64,000 nt of DNA from Arenibacter hampyeongensis (GTDB taxonomy: Bacteria; Bacteroidota; Bacteroidia; Flavobacteriales; Flavobacteriaceae). The notes beneath the pieces were generated by a model. The model made no database searches. It was not told where the DNA came from and saw only the letters and a program-made list of their open reading frames with translations. The stretch is taken from the NCBI RefSeq assembly GCF_002909255.1, contig NZ_PIOB01000005.1, forward strand, positions 248,001 to 312,000, written 5' to 3'. Numbering within the stretch: position 1 is the stretch's first letter; each line of letters starts with the position of its first letter. Of this stretch, positions 34,882 through 43,579 are shown piece by piece. The translations under genes were made by a program, and so were the position numbers.

Positions 34882-36906
34882 TCAAGAGAACAAATTTTCC
34901 AACAATTCATCTTTCACCAAATTGGGCAAGGTTACCTTTAATTCGGGAGTACGTGCCATTTCCCGTTTTATGGCAAAAAGTGCTTCTCTGTTTCTTGCCC
35001 AACCTCTTCTGGATATACCGTTGTTAACATCGTAAAAGAGCATACTTTTTAAACGCCTGTAGGCATCTTCGGAACCGTCCAAAACTAATCCAAAACCTCC
35101 ATTGATGACCTCGCCCCAACCTACTCCACCACCGTTGTGGATAGATACCCAAGTGGCACCTCTAAAACTATCCCCAATTACATTTTGGATTGCCATATCT
35201 GCCGTAAATCTGCTTCCGTCATAGATATTGCTGGTCTCCCTAAAGGGGGAATCTGTACCGCCCACGTCATGGTGATCCCTTCCCAAAACAATAGGTGAGG
35301 TTATTTCGCCCGACTTGATGGCTTTGTTGAAGGCTTCGGCAATTTTGGTCCGTCCTTCTGCATCCGCGTATAGTATACGGGCTTGTGAGCCAACCACCAA
35401 ATTATTGGATCCCGCTTCACGTATCCATTTTATGTTGTCCTGCATTTGCTGTCGAATCTCTGGAGGAGCCGAAATCAGCATTTTTTCCATTGTACGCAAC
35501 GCAATATGATCTGATTTTTGTAAGTCTATGGGGTCCCCGGAGGTACAAACCCATCTAAAGGGTCCGAATCCATAATCAAAACACATGGGGCCTAGGATGT
35601 CTTGGACATAGGAGGAATATCTAAAATCCTTGCCATTACTTGCCATAATATCCGCACCCGCTCTGGATGCCTCCAATAAAAAAGCATTGCCATAATCAAA
35701 AAAATAAGTGCCTTTGGCCGTGTGTTTGTTAATTGCCGCCACTTGTCTTTTTAATGAGCCTTGTACCTTTTTTTTAAATTCTTCGGGTTTTACCCGCATA
35801 AGAAGATTGGATTCTTCAAAAGTAAGTCCTACAGGATAATAGCCCCCGGACCACGGATTATGAAGGGAGGTCTGGTCTGATCCAAGATGGATAAATATGT
35901 TTTCCTGATCAAACTTTTCCCATACTTCTACAATGTTGCCGATATAGGCCAAGGAAACCGTTTCATTCCGTTCTATGGCCTGTTTTGCTCTTTTTGTTAA
36001 TTGGTCCAGACCTTCCAAGAGTTCGTTTACCCAACCTTGTTGGTATCTTTTTTCTGCGGCCGCTTTATTTATTTCGGCGCAAATGGTAATACAACCGGCA
36101 ATATTTCCGGCTTTGGGTTGGGCCCCGCTCATACCGCCCAATCCAGAAGTGAGGAATACTTTGCCTTTGGCAGATTCGTCATTTTTCAGGACTTTCCTAA
36201 AGGCGTTCAAAACGGTTATAGCAGTACCATGGACTATTCCTTGGGGACCAATATACATGTAAGAACCTGCGGTCATTTGCCCGTATTGGGTAACGCCTAG
36301 GGCATTATATTTCTCCAAGTCTTCTTGTTTGGAGTAGTTGGGAACCATCATTCCATTGGTGACCACTACTCGTGGTGCATCTTTGGATGAAGGGAAAAGA
36401 CCCATGGGATGCCCAGAGTAAATATGCAAGGTTTGTTCGGCAGTCATTGTTGCCAAATACTGCATCGTAATTAGATACTGCGCCCAATTCTGAAAAACTG
36501 CCCCATTGCCACCATAGGTTATGAGCTCATCGGGATGTTGTGCTACTTTGGGATCCAAATTGTTTTGGATCATTAGCATAATACTGGCCGCCTGTGCGGT
36601 ATTTGCCGGATATGCGTCTATGGGTCGCGCGTGCAGTGGGTAATTTGGTTTAAAGCGGTACATGTATATTCTTCCCAGTGTATTCAATTCCTCTGCAAAT
36701 TCCTTACCTAAGGTTTCGTGCCAATCTGCAGGGAAATATCGCAAAGCATTCCTGATGGCCAGTTTTTTTTCTTCCATGGAAAGGATGTCCCTTCGTTTGG
36801 GAGCCCTATTTGTATTCTCTGTGTAGGTTTTTTTTACTGGTAATTCTTTTGGAATACCTTGTAATATATGAGCTTTGAAATTCTCGGTCGTCATCGTTCC
36901 ATTCAT
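34882..36906 (-). CDS. hutU: Urocanate hydratase
   Basis: 674 residues, or 670 if the second Met (at 36894) is used. This is longer than the about 555 residues of proteobacterial HutU, but the long form is usual in Bacteroidota. It hydrates urocanate to imidazolonepropionate. Conserved segments are LTSGLGGMSGAQPKAG with the NAD-binding glycines, GSDQTSLHNPWSGGYYPVG, FGPFRWVCTSGD with the catalytic Cys near residue 457, and GRDHHDVGGTDSPFRETS. It is the third gene of hutH-hutI-hutU, 11 bp after hutI. Confidence 0.94.
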   Translation of the reverse strand: MNGTMTTENFKAHILQGIPKELPVKKTYTENTNRAPKRRDILSMEEKKLAIRNALRYFPADWHETLGKEFAEELNTLGRIYMYRFKPNYPLHARPIDAYPANTAQAASIMLMIQNNLDPKVAQHPDELITYGGNGAVFQNWAQYLITMQYLATMTAEQTLHIYSGHPMGLFPSSKDAPRVVVTNGMMVPNYSKQEDLEKYNALGVTQYGQMTAGSYMYIGPQGIVHGTAITVLNAFRKVLKNDESAKGKVFLTSGLGGMSGAQPKAGNIAGCITICAEINKAAAEKRYQQGWVNELLEGLDQLTKRAKQAIERNETVSLAYIGNIVEVWEKFDQENIFIHLGSDQTSLHNPWSGGYYPVGLTFEESNLLMRVKPEEFKKKVQGSLKRQVAAINKHTAKGTYFFDYGNAFLLEASRAGADIMASNGKDFRYSSYVQDILGPMCFDYGFGPFRWVCTSGDPIDLQKSDHIALRTMEKMLISAPPEIRQQMQDNIKWIREAGSNNLVVGSQARILYADAEGRTKIAEAFNKAIKSGEITSPIVLGRDHHDVGGTDSPFRETSNIYDGSRFTADMAIQNVIGDSFRGATWVSIHNGGGVGWGEVINGGFGLVLDGSEDAYRRLKSMLFYDVNNGISRRGWARNREALFAIKREMARTPELKVTLPNLVKDELLENLFS

Positions 36907-36917
36907 TTGTTAAGAGT

Positions 36918-38165
36918 TTATACATCTACAGCCAATCGTCCTTTCTTCCAAACCAAGGAAGGCATTAACATACCTTGTTGGTACAGTATTTCTTTATAAT
37001 CGCCGGTTGGAAATGCGATTAGGTCGGCCATAAGTCCGGTTTCAATTTTGCCGCGATCTTTTAAATCCAAAGCGGCCGCAGCTCTAAACGTAATCCCTGC
37101 CAGCACTTCTGCATTGGTCAATTTTTCAAAGGTGCCCAGAATGGCAGCCTGGACCAACAGATTACCCATGGGTGCCGATCCTGGGTTCCAGTCACTGGCA
37201 ATTGCCACTGCAGCACCTGCATCCAAGAGTTTGCGAGCAGGGGTAAAGTTACATCCTAAGCCGATCGAAGCTCCTGGCAAGGCCGTGGCAACGGTATTGC
37301 TTTTTGCCAACATTTGAATTTCTTTTTCCCCGCTGGCTTCCAGGTGGTCTGCACTGAGCGCATTATATTGTACCGCTACGGCACTACCCCCGGTAGAAAA
37401 TTGATCCGCATGAACGGTGATATCGAATCCCATTTCTTTGGCCCTATCAAAATAAAGGCTTATTGAGGACGGGGAAAAGGCGCCTTCCTCTATAAAGGCA
37501 TCTATCCTATGTGTTAACTTTTCTTTTTTTAAAATCGGAAATAGTGTTGTGCTTATCTCCAGTAGATAGTCGTCTGCTGTGCCATTATAATCTTTTGGAA
37601 CCATATGGGCTGCCAAACAGGTAGATATCAGGTCCGATTGACATTCTTCCCTTGCCGAGGCCATGGCTCTGAGCATTTTTAATTCCTCCTGTACCGAAAG
37701 TCCGTAGCCACTTTTCACTTCTATGGTAGTCACCCCATTGTTCATATGTCTTTCTGCTCTTTCCTTAATTGCGTTGACAAGTTCAAGTGTGCTGCCTTTT
37801 CTGGTTTGGGTAACCGTGTCCCAGATTCCGCCTCCGGACTTGGCAATTTCGAGATATGTTTTACCCGAATTGCGAAGGGCATAGTCATTGGCCCGGCTGC
37901 CACTGAAGCAAATGTGGGTATGGGCATCAATTAATCCAGGAATGCATACCATATCTGAAAGGATAAGTAAATTCTCAACATTTAAGTTATTCGCTTCTTC
38001 TGATATTTGCGCATAGGGTCCTACGGCATGTACTATTTCATCGACCATTATAATGCCCCCATTTTCAACAATAGTTAATTGTTGATCCAATAATGCACCT
38101 TTAATGGGCAATCCGCCCATTGTCAAGATTTGCTTAAAAGGTCCTATGAGGGTGTATTTTTTCAT
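36918..38165 (-). CDS. hutI: Imidazolonepropionase
   Basis: 415 residues, metal-dependent amidohydrolase that opens imidazolonepropionate to N-formimidoyl-glutamate. Metal-binding GLIDAHTHICFSGSRA lies near residue 80, HADQFSTGGSA near 245 gives a further His, ADHLEAS another, and ASDWNPGSAPMGN the Asp. The ALPGASIGLG segment is typical of HutI. The gene lies 47 bp after hutH and 11 bp before hutU, so all three are co-transcribed. Confidence 0.95.
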   Translation of the reverse strand: MKKYTLIGPFKQILTMGGLPIKGALLDQQLTIVENGGIIMVDEIVHAVGPYAQISEEANNLNVENLLILSDMVCIPGLIDAHTHICFSGSRANDYALRNSGKTYLEIAKSGGGIWDTVTQTRKGSTLELVNAIKERAERHMNNGVTTIEVKSGYGLSVQEELKMLRAMASAREECQSDLISTCLAAHMVPKDYNGTADDYLLEISTTLFPILKKEKLTHRIDAFIEEGAFSPSSISLYFDRAKEMGFDITVHADQFSTGGSAVAVQYNALSADHLEASGEKEIQMLAKSNTVATALPGASIGLGCNFTPARKLLDAGAAVAIASDWNPGSAPMGNLLVQAAILGTFEKLTNAEVLAGITFRAAAALDLKDRGKIETGLMADLIAFPTGDYKEILYQQGMLMPSLVWKKGRLAVDV

Positions 38166-38212
38166 TTTGTCTTAATTATAAAGTCCAATGGCCAAGGTCT
38201 CCTACCTGCAAT

Positions 38213-39793
38213 CTAATATTCTTCAAATTGCATTTCAAACGGACTGTTCATTTTCAGTTTGTACCGTTTCATGGTTTTTTCCACGGTCCTGATAATGCTA
38301 CGGTCCTTGATCATATCTATTCCTTTTTCAATATCCTCTGAAAAAACCCTGTCCTTATGGGCAAAGGCCACTTTTTTACGAATCTCCTTATGGACTTCGT
38401 CCAATAGTACTCCGGATTTCATAGGTTTTCTAAATTCAAAGGCCTGTGCTGCAGTAAGGAGTTCTATAGCCAATATTTTTTCGACGTTTTCAAGTACCTG
38501 CAGGGCTTTTCTGCCACTGATAGACCCCATACTTACATGGTCTTCCTGTCCTAAGGAAGTGGGGATGCTATCGGCACTGGCGGGGAAACACAAACCTTTA
38601 TTTTCACTGGCCAAAGCCGCCGTGGTATATTGTAGGATCATATATCCCGAATTAATTCCGGTATCCTTCATCAATAGTTTGGGCACTCCCGGACTGTTGC
38701 CTTCCAAAGCTAAATAAATGCGGCGGTCAGAGATATTTCCCAACTCAGAGGCGGCCAGGCAGGCATAATCCAAAGCCATGGCCAAAGGCTGTCCGTGAAA
38801 ATTACCTCCACTTATCGTTAATTCCTCATTTATGATTATTGGGTTGTCCGTAACTGAATTTAACTCAATCTCCAATAGTTCCCTTAAATGTAACCAAGCA
38901 TTTCTGGAAGCACCGTGTACTTGAGGGATGCACCTAAGCGAATAAGGGTCTTGTACCCGTTCACAATCAATATGGTCTTGCATTATTTCAGAGTCTTCCA
39001 ATAAGAAGCGGATTCTTGTCGCCACATGACTATTTCCTTTAAATGGTCGTAGTTCATGCAGTTCCTTAAAAAAGGGTTTTACACTTCCTTGAAGCCCTTC
39101 GATCATCATGGCCCCAATTATATCGGCATGGGTAAGGCAAGCCTGCATTTTGTCCACAACCTTTACGGCATGGGCAGCAATAAACTGGGTGCCGTTTATT
39201 AAGGCCAGACCCTCTTTAGGCCCCAAATCAAGAGCCTCAAGGCCCAATTCTTCTAAGAGTTGTGCCGTGTGGATCACTTTTTCCTTATAGGTCACTTTCC
39301 CTAAACCGATCAGCGGTAAAAATAAATGGGATAAGGGGGCAAGGTCACCTGATGCGCCCACCGAACCTTGTGAGGGCACTATGGGAATAGCGTCATTATC
39401 TATATGCCATAGTATTCGGTCCAAGGTAGTTTCCGCTATGCCAGAATAACCTTGGGCCAAGGAATGGACCTTTAAAATGAGCATTAATTTGGCTATTTCG
39501 GTCTCAATAGGAGTGCCTACACCTACGCTGTGACTTTGAAGGATATTGGTCTGAAGAATTTTGGTTTCTGCTTTGGAAATTTTTATGGTACATAAAGGGC
39601 CAAAGCCTGTGTTGATGCCGTAAACAGGTTGGCCTTGTTCAACTATATGTGCCACGGCTTTATAACTGGCTATAATTTTTTTCCTCGCATTTTTTGCAAT
39701 TCTTCCCTTGATCACTCCCTTGGCAATATCCAAGGCCTTACCTGCAGTTAGATGATCTTCACCGAAAAAAAATATTTTTTTTGAAGTAGGCAT
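38213..39793 (-). CDS. hutH: Histidine ammonia-lyase
   Basis: 526 residues. It removes ammonia from histidine to give urocanate, the first step of the pathway. The motif SVGASGDLAPLSHL near residue 144 contains the Ala-Ser-Gly that forms the MIO cofactor. YGINTGFG near residue 58 has the conserved Tyr, and GSISGRKALQ and FRKPMKSG are family segments near the end. It is the first gene of the hut operon and is divergent from the LysR regulator, with a dyad in the 78-bp spacer. Confidence 0.95.
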   Translation of the reverse strand: MPTSKKIFFFGEDHLTAGKALDIAKGVIKGRIAKNARKKIIASYKAVAHIVEQGQPVYGINTGFGPLCTIKISKAETKILQTNILQSHSVGVGTPIETEIAKLMLILKVHSLAQGYSGIAETTLDRILWHIDNDAIPIVPSQGSVGASGDLAPLSHLFLPLIGLGKVTYKEKVIHTAQLLEELGLEALDLGPKEGLALINGTQFIAAHAVKVVDKMQACLTHADIIGAMMIEGLQGSVKPFFKELHELRPFKGNSHVATRIRFLLEDSEIMQDHIDCERVQDPYSLRCIPQVHGASRNAWLHLRELLEIELNSVTDNPIIINEELTISGGNFHGQPLAMALDYACLAASELGNISDRRIYLALEGNSPGVPKLLMKDTGINSGYMILQYTTAALASENKGLCFPASADSIPTSLGQEDHVSMGSISGRKALQVLENVEKILAIELLTAAQAFEFRKPMKSGVLLDEVHKEIRKKVAFAHKDRVFSEDIEKGIDMIKDRSIIRTVEKTMKRYKLKMNSPFEMQFEEY

Positions 39794-39821
39794 GGGATTA
39801 TTTTTATTAATATAAATTTAT

Positions 39822-39840
39822 TGATTAAGTTTGATAATCA
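39822..39840. promoter_or_regulatory. Dyad between hutH and the LysR gene, probable operator
   Basis: TGATTA and TAATCA are exact inverted repeats separated by 7 nt, giving a 19-bp dyad. It contains a T-N11-A pattern, the core signature of LysR-type binding sites. The dyad lies 32 bp before the LysR ATG and 29 bp before the hutH start, fitting joint control of both. Confidence 0.6.
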
Positions 39841-39871
39841 CCAATACCATTAATTTACATACTTAATAACC

Positions 39872-40762
39872 ATGGGTTATCAATTAGAACTCCGACATTT
39901 CAAATATTTCTTAGCTGTTGCCGAAGAGTTGCATTACAGAAAGGCAGCTGAAAAATTATGTATTTCCCAACCAGGCTTAAGTAGACAGATAAAGCAAATG
40001 GAAGAGATATTGAACGTAAAGCTATTTATTCGGAGTAAAAAAAAAGTGGCCCTTACCGCTGCGGGAGAATATCTGAAAAGTGAAATTGAGTTCATCTTAA
40101 ATCATTTGGAAGTTACCAAAAAGCAGTTGAGGCACATTCGGGATGGCAATTTTGGGGAAGTCCGAATTGGCTTTTTGGGTTCGGCCATGCAAGAGGTAAT
40201 TCCTAATTTGTTGGTTAAGCTAAAGGAAAAATTCCCTGGAATAAAGACCAATTTGGAAGAATTGTCCAACAATGCCCAGGTCAATGCCATTTTGAAGGAT
40301 AAGTTGGATATGGGATTTGTGCGGTTGTCCCGGGTACCGGAAGGACTTAATATACAACCAGTCTTTAACGATACGTTTTCTGTAGTGTTGCCGGAATTAT
40401 ATCCACTATTGACAAGAGAATTTAGGGATGTAGGTCAATTGGCGGAAGAGAATTTTATTTTGTTTGCCCAAGATTATAGTCCCTTGTATTTTGATACGGT
40501 AATGAGCATATGCGAAGACGCTGGTTTTACACCTAATGTATCCCATAAATCTGTACATGCCCATACTATTTTTAAATTGGTGGAGAATAATTTAGGTATT
40601 GCCATTGTGCCCACTTCCTTGCAATACGGCTTTCAAATGAAGGTTAAATTTATAGAATTAAAGAACATTCCACAAAAAGCTATACTTTCTGTTTGCTGGA
40701 AGGAGGACAATAGGAACCCTGCCTTGAGACATTGTATTAATTTGTTGTTAAACGAGTCATAG
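39872..40762 (+). CDS. LysR-family transcriptional regulator, probable hut regulator
   Basis: 296 residues. The N-terminal winged helix-turn-helix is complete (LRHFKYFLAVAEELHYRKAA followed by CISQPGLSRQIKQMEE), and the effector domain begins near EVRIGFLGSAM. The gene is divergent from hutHIU, the usual arrangement for a LysR protein and its target, so histidine or urocanate control is likely. Effector identity is inferred only from context. The ATG at 39872 places the helix-turn-helix at the normal distance from the N-terminus. Confidence 0.88.
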   Translation: MGYQLELRHFKYFLAVAEELHYRKAAEKLCISQPGLSRQIKQMEEILNVKLFIRSKKKVALTAAGEYLKSEIEFILNHLEVTKKQLRHIRDGNFGEVRIGFLGSAMQEVIPNLLVKLKEKFPGIKTNLEELSNNAQVNAILKDKLDMGFVRLSRVPEGLNIQPVFNDTFSVVLPELYPLLTREFRDVGQLAEENFILFAQDYSPLYFDTVMSICEDAGFTPNVSHKSVHAHTIFKLVENNLGIAIVPTSLQYGFQMKVKFIELKNIPQKAILSVCWKEDNRNPALRHCINLLLNES

Positions 40763-40809
40763 AGGAGCCTTTAATAACTTTAGTTTGTAATAAAATAATT
40801 TAAAAGAAT

Positions 40810-41361
40810 ATGATTTTTGATATTATAAAGTCGCGCCGCTCAGTTTTCCCGGCACAATATAATGACAAGCCCATTGGTAAGGAATCAATTGAGAAGGTCT
40901 TGGAGGCTGCCAACTTTGCGCCTACCCATAAAAAAACGGAACCTTGGCGTTTCCGGGTGCTACAAGGGGAGACTAAAGAAAAATTGGGGTTGTTCCTTTC
41001 TTTAAAATACATGGAAACCGATCCCAGACCAAAGCAATTCAAGGTAGAAAAGTTGATACAAAATCCAAAAAAGGCTGCGGTCGTAATTGCCATTTGTATG
41101 CAACGTGATCCCCAAGAGAGTTTGCCCGAGTGGGAAGAGGTGGCAGCAACGGCCATGGCAGTACAGAATATGTGGCTCTGTTGTACCGAGATGGGCATAG
41201 GGAGCTATTGGAGCTCTCCCGGCCTTATTAAATATATGGACGATTTTTTTGAGTTGAACCAGGGCGAAGTATGTCTGGGCTTTTTCTATATGGGCTATTA
41301 TGATGAAGATATACCTGAGGTTACCAAAGGCCCGTGGCAAGAGAAGGTTACCTGGATGTAG
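40810..41361 (+). CDS. Nitroreductase family protein (YdjA-like)
   Basis: 183 residues, about the size of the small single-domain nitroreductases. SRRSVFPAQYNDKPI near residue 8 has the flavin-binding Arg-Arg-Ser, and AANFAPTHKKTEPWRF near residue 33 is a typical FMN segment. EVAATAMAVQNMWLCCTEMGIG and GFFYMGYYDED complete the fold. Such enzymes are FMN-dependent oxidoreductases and the substrate is unknown. It starts 47 bp after the LysR gene and may be co-transcribed with it. Confidence 0.88.
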   Translation: MIFDIIKSRRSVFPAQYNDKPIGKESIEKVLEAANFAPTHKKTEPWRFRVLQGETKEKLGLFLSLKYMETDPRPKQFKVEKLIQNPKKAAVVIAICMQRDPQESLPEWEEVAATAMAVQNMWLCCTEMGIGSYWSSPGLIKYMDDFFELNQGEVCLGFFYMGYYDEDIPEVTKGPWQEKVTWM

Positions 41362-41370
41362 AAATGCCGG

Positions 41371-41886
41371 TCAATTAAAAAAGGGAAATAAGTCCGATTT
41401 ATATTCCCAGGCTTTATGTATAAATAGGCCTAAATAGATTATAGTGACCATAAATTTTAGGAAGGTCCCGGTTAAAAAGCCTAAAAAAGAACCAAAGGCG
41501 GCCTTTAAGGCCGTTTTTTGGTCTGCTTTATTCATAAGCTCGCCCACCAATGCCCCTAAAAAGGGCCAAACGATGATGCCTAAAAAACCTAGAACAGGAA
41601 ATATTAAGGAAATCACTAGTCCAATGGTAGTGCCTATCATGCCCCATTTGCTTCCCCCAAATTTTTTGGTTCCCCAAACCGGAATAATATAATCCAAAGT
41701 AAATACTATGGCGGCAATGGCCAGGGTAATCCCCAAAAAGACCCAATCATCAGGAATGGCTTTGGTAAGATAGAGTAGGAGTAGGCCTGCCCAGCTTATT
41801 GGGGTTCCCGGAAGTACGGGAAGAAAACTACCCAATACGCCAACAAACATTAAAAGTAGTCCAACAATCAACAATGCAATATCCAT
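41371..41886 (-). CDS. DUF456 family membrane protein
   Basis: 171 residues, almost entirely hydrophobic, with about five membrane helices and glycine-rich turns such as LPVLPGTPISWAG and VWPFLGALVGELM that characterise DUF456. Function is unknown. It is convergent with the nitroreductase, leaving 9 bp between the stops. The glycine-zipper-like repeats suggest tight helix packing. Confidence 0.87.
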   Translation of the reverse strand: MDIALLIVGLLLMFVGVLGSFLPVLPGTPISWAGLLLLYLTKAIPDDWVFLGITLAIAAIVFTLDYIIPVWGTKKFGGSKWGMIGTTIGLVISLIFPVLGFLGIIVWPFLGALVGELMNKADQKTALKAAFGSFLGFLTGTFLKFMVTIIYLGLFIHKAWEYKSDLFPFFN

Positions 41887-41959
41887 ACTATTCTTTTCAA
41901 TTCCCTGTTTGACGAAGATAGGGAGGATTTGTTACATGGTTGGGGATAGGATCGGGTTA

Positions 41960-42160
41960 ATCACTTCGACATGAGTTGCTTTTTCGGGATGACGAGAAGT
42001 CGCACGGGTTTTAATTTCGGTATCCTATATTTCATGTTCTTAGTTGTAGTTACATCGCGGATAACTTTCAAAACTTCGTTGAGCTACCTGTGTGATTTCT
42101 CCTTAGCAGTCGAAATGACCGTAGTGGTCACTTCAACAGAGTCCCTGTTATGGATTTAAA
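41960..42160. repeat. Long-hairpin repeat units left of the GIY-YIG gene
   Basis: The gap from 41887 to 42201 consists largely of this repeat. A unit starts TCACTTCGAC (41961), has GACGAGAAGTCGCAC (41991), then about 90 nt, then TGTGATTTCT (42091) and GTCGAAATGAC (near 42109). The outer ends GTCACTTCGAC and GTCGAAATGAC are inverted copies with one mismatch, and so are GAGAAGTCGCAC and GTGCGATTTCTC further in, so the unit can fold into one long hairpin. The next unit begins at 42128, about 167 nt later, and is interrupted shortly before the GIY-YIG gene. More units lie to its right. Confidence 0.72.
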
Positions 42161-42201
42161 AATAAAAACTAAATTTGGGTAACACCAATCCGAGCTTTTA
42201 A

Positions 42202-42501
42202 TTGTTCTACAAGCATTTTGTATATATAACCACTAATGAACATCGAACAACGCTATATGTAGGGATGACAAACGATATTCAGCGTAGGTTGTCCCAGCAT
42301 TATTTTGATAGTCAAAATTCCAAGAAATCATTTGCGGGTAAATATAGCTGTATTTATTTGGTGTATTATGAAGGTTTTGAAAACCCAAAAGATGCCATTG
42401 CGAGGGAAAAGGAAATTAAAAAGTGGCGAAGGGAAAAGAAGAATTCTCTTATTTCAGCTTTTAATCCTAAATGGGAAACCTTGAGTAATCACATTATTTA
42501 A
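42202..42501 (+). CDS. GIY-YIG nuclease family protein
   Basis: 99 residues, consisting of a single GIY-YIG domain. The N-terminal strand reads KHFVYITTNEHRTTLYVGMTN, with the Tyr-Ile-Thr and Tyr-Val-Gly parts of the motif. QRRLSQHYFD contains the catalytic Arg, and the C-terminal REKEIKKWRREKKNSLI with the metal-binding Glu and family Asn follows. The likely start is TTG at 42202, since no ATG fits. Small proteins of this type are common in Bacteroidota but of unproven role. It is embedded in an array of long-hairpin repeats on both sides, which is the notable feature. Confidence 0.85.
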   Translation: MFYKHFVYITTNEHRTTLYVGMTNDIQRRLSQHYFDSQNSKKSFAGKYSCIYLVYYEGFENPKDAIAREKEIKKWRREKKNSLISAFNPKWETLSNHII

Positions 42502-42563
42502 TTGAATACCAATAATGCATCTTGAGTTTGTCATTACAATCAAATATTCTAAATGAGCTGATA

Positions 42564-43095
42564 GTCACTTCGACATGAGTTGTTTTTCGGCAACGATTGA
42601 GAAGTCGCACAAGCTTGGTTTTGGTTAGGTATATTTCAAATTTTGCTTGTATTTGAGAAGTTGAGTGCATAATTGATGTTCAGGTTGCGCCACTAGTGAG
42701 ATTTCTCCTTAACGGTCGAAATGACTGGGGTTGTCACTTCGAGAGAGTCCCATTTTGGGGACGACGAGAAGTCGCACATACAATGGTTTTAATCAATGCA
42801 CATTTTTTATAGTTCAATGCTGAAAATTTATGCACACAATTGATGTTTTGGTTTAGCTACTTGTGTGATTTCTCACATACGTTCGAAATGACTTCAAGCT
42901 TCACTTCGACAGAGTCCCATTTTGGGGACGACGAGAAGTCTCACAGGCTGGGTTTTGGTTAGGTTATATTTCAAATTTTGTTTGTATTTGAGAAGTTGAG
43001 TACAAAATTGAGGTTTAGGTTGCGCCGCTAGTGCGATTTCTCCTCCCAAGCGGTCGTTCGAAATGACTGCAGGCTTCGCTTGGACGGATTCCCCT
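42564..43095. repeat. Long-hairpin repeat array right of the GIY-YIG gene
   Basis: Three units with starts GTCACTTCGA at 42564, 42733 and about 42900 are spaced by about 168 bp. Each has GACGAGAAGTCGCAC or a variant (near 42770 and 42930) and ends with GTGNGATTTCTC then CGAAATGAC (near 42716, 42887 and 43060). Within a unit, GAGTCCC-atttt-GGGGAC makes a small extra hairpin. Units match those at 41960-42160. The array fills nearly the whole 715-bp gap between the nuclease gene and blaI, leaving only the blaI promoter. The units do not look coding. Confidence 0.75.
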
Positions 43096-43146
43096 TGTTG
43101 GTACTCACACAAGCTTAAGGGTACTAGAGCTTCAAATCATTTTTTT

Positions 43147-43214
43147 AACTAAAAAATTAGTTCAAACTAAATATTTAGTTATATTTGTTATAGTGTTCAA
43201 CTAAAAAGTTAGTT
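43147..43214. promoter_or_regulatory. Three operators and promoter of the first BlaI-BlaR1-like pair
   Basis: Three 16-bp palindromes AACTAA-N4-TTAGTT lie at 43147-43162, 43165-43180 and 43199-43214. The middle one, AACTAAATATTTAGTT, is perfect. TATATTTG at 43180-43187 fits the -7 element and lies between the second and third operator. The third ends 2 bp before the blaI ATG. Such a layout allows BlaI dimers to block both promoter and leader, as in autorepression. This operator differs from the classical TACA-N2-TGTA type. Confidence 0.7.
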
Positions 43215-43216
43215 AA

Positions 43217-43579
43217 ATGAAACAATTAACCAAAGCAGAGGAAGAGGTAATGCAGGTTCTATGGCAGTTGCAGAAATGCAATGTAGCCGCAATCATAGAC
43301 GAATTGCCGGCACCCAAACCGGCGTATAACACAGTTTCTACCATTGTCCGTATTTTGGAAAGTAAGGGTTTTGTAAACCATGAGCAGGAGGGCAGGGGCT
43401 ATCTATATTTTCCATTGATAAAAAAATCGGATTACGGCAATCAGTCCATCAACAAGTTGGTAGATGGTTATTTTCAGGGCTCTTTTAAAAGTATGGTCTC
43501 CTTCTTTATGAAAAAGAACGATATGAGCCTCTCGGAATTGGAATCCATACTCAAGGACATTAAAAAGGAGAAGGAATGA
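43217..43579 (+). CDS. BlaI/MecI/CopY-family repressor (first copy)
   Basis: 120 residues. The winged helix reads QLTKAEEEVMQVLWQLQ near the N-terminus, followed by KPAYNTVSTIVRILESKGFV, the DNA-binding segment, and a C-terminal dimerisation helix (SLSELESILKDIKKEKE). BlaI proteins repress genes until cleaved by their BlaR1 partner. The four-base ATGA overlap with the following M56 gene shows coupling. Since no beta-lactamase or penicillin-binding protein is nearby, the pair probably controls itself and the genes after it. Confidence 0.88.
   Translation: MKQLTKAEEEVMQVLWQLQKCNVAAIIDELPAPKPAYNTVSTIVRILESKGFVNHEQEGRGYLYFPLIKKSDYGNQSINKLVDGYFQGSFKSMVSFFMKKNDMSLSELESILKDIKKEKE

Noticed and set aside
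34882-36906. Possible gene fusion in hutU because it is about 120 residues longer than proteobacterial forms
   Set aside because: The long form is the usual one in Bacteroidota and all catalytic segments are in normal order.
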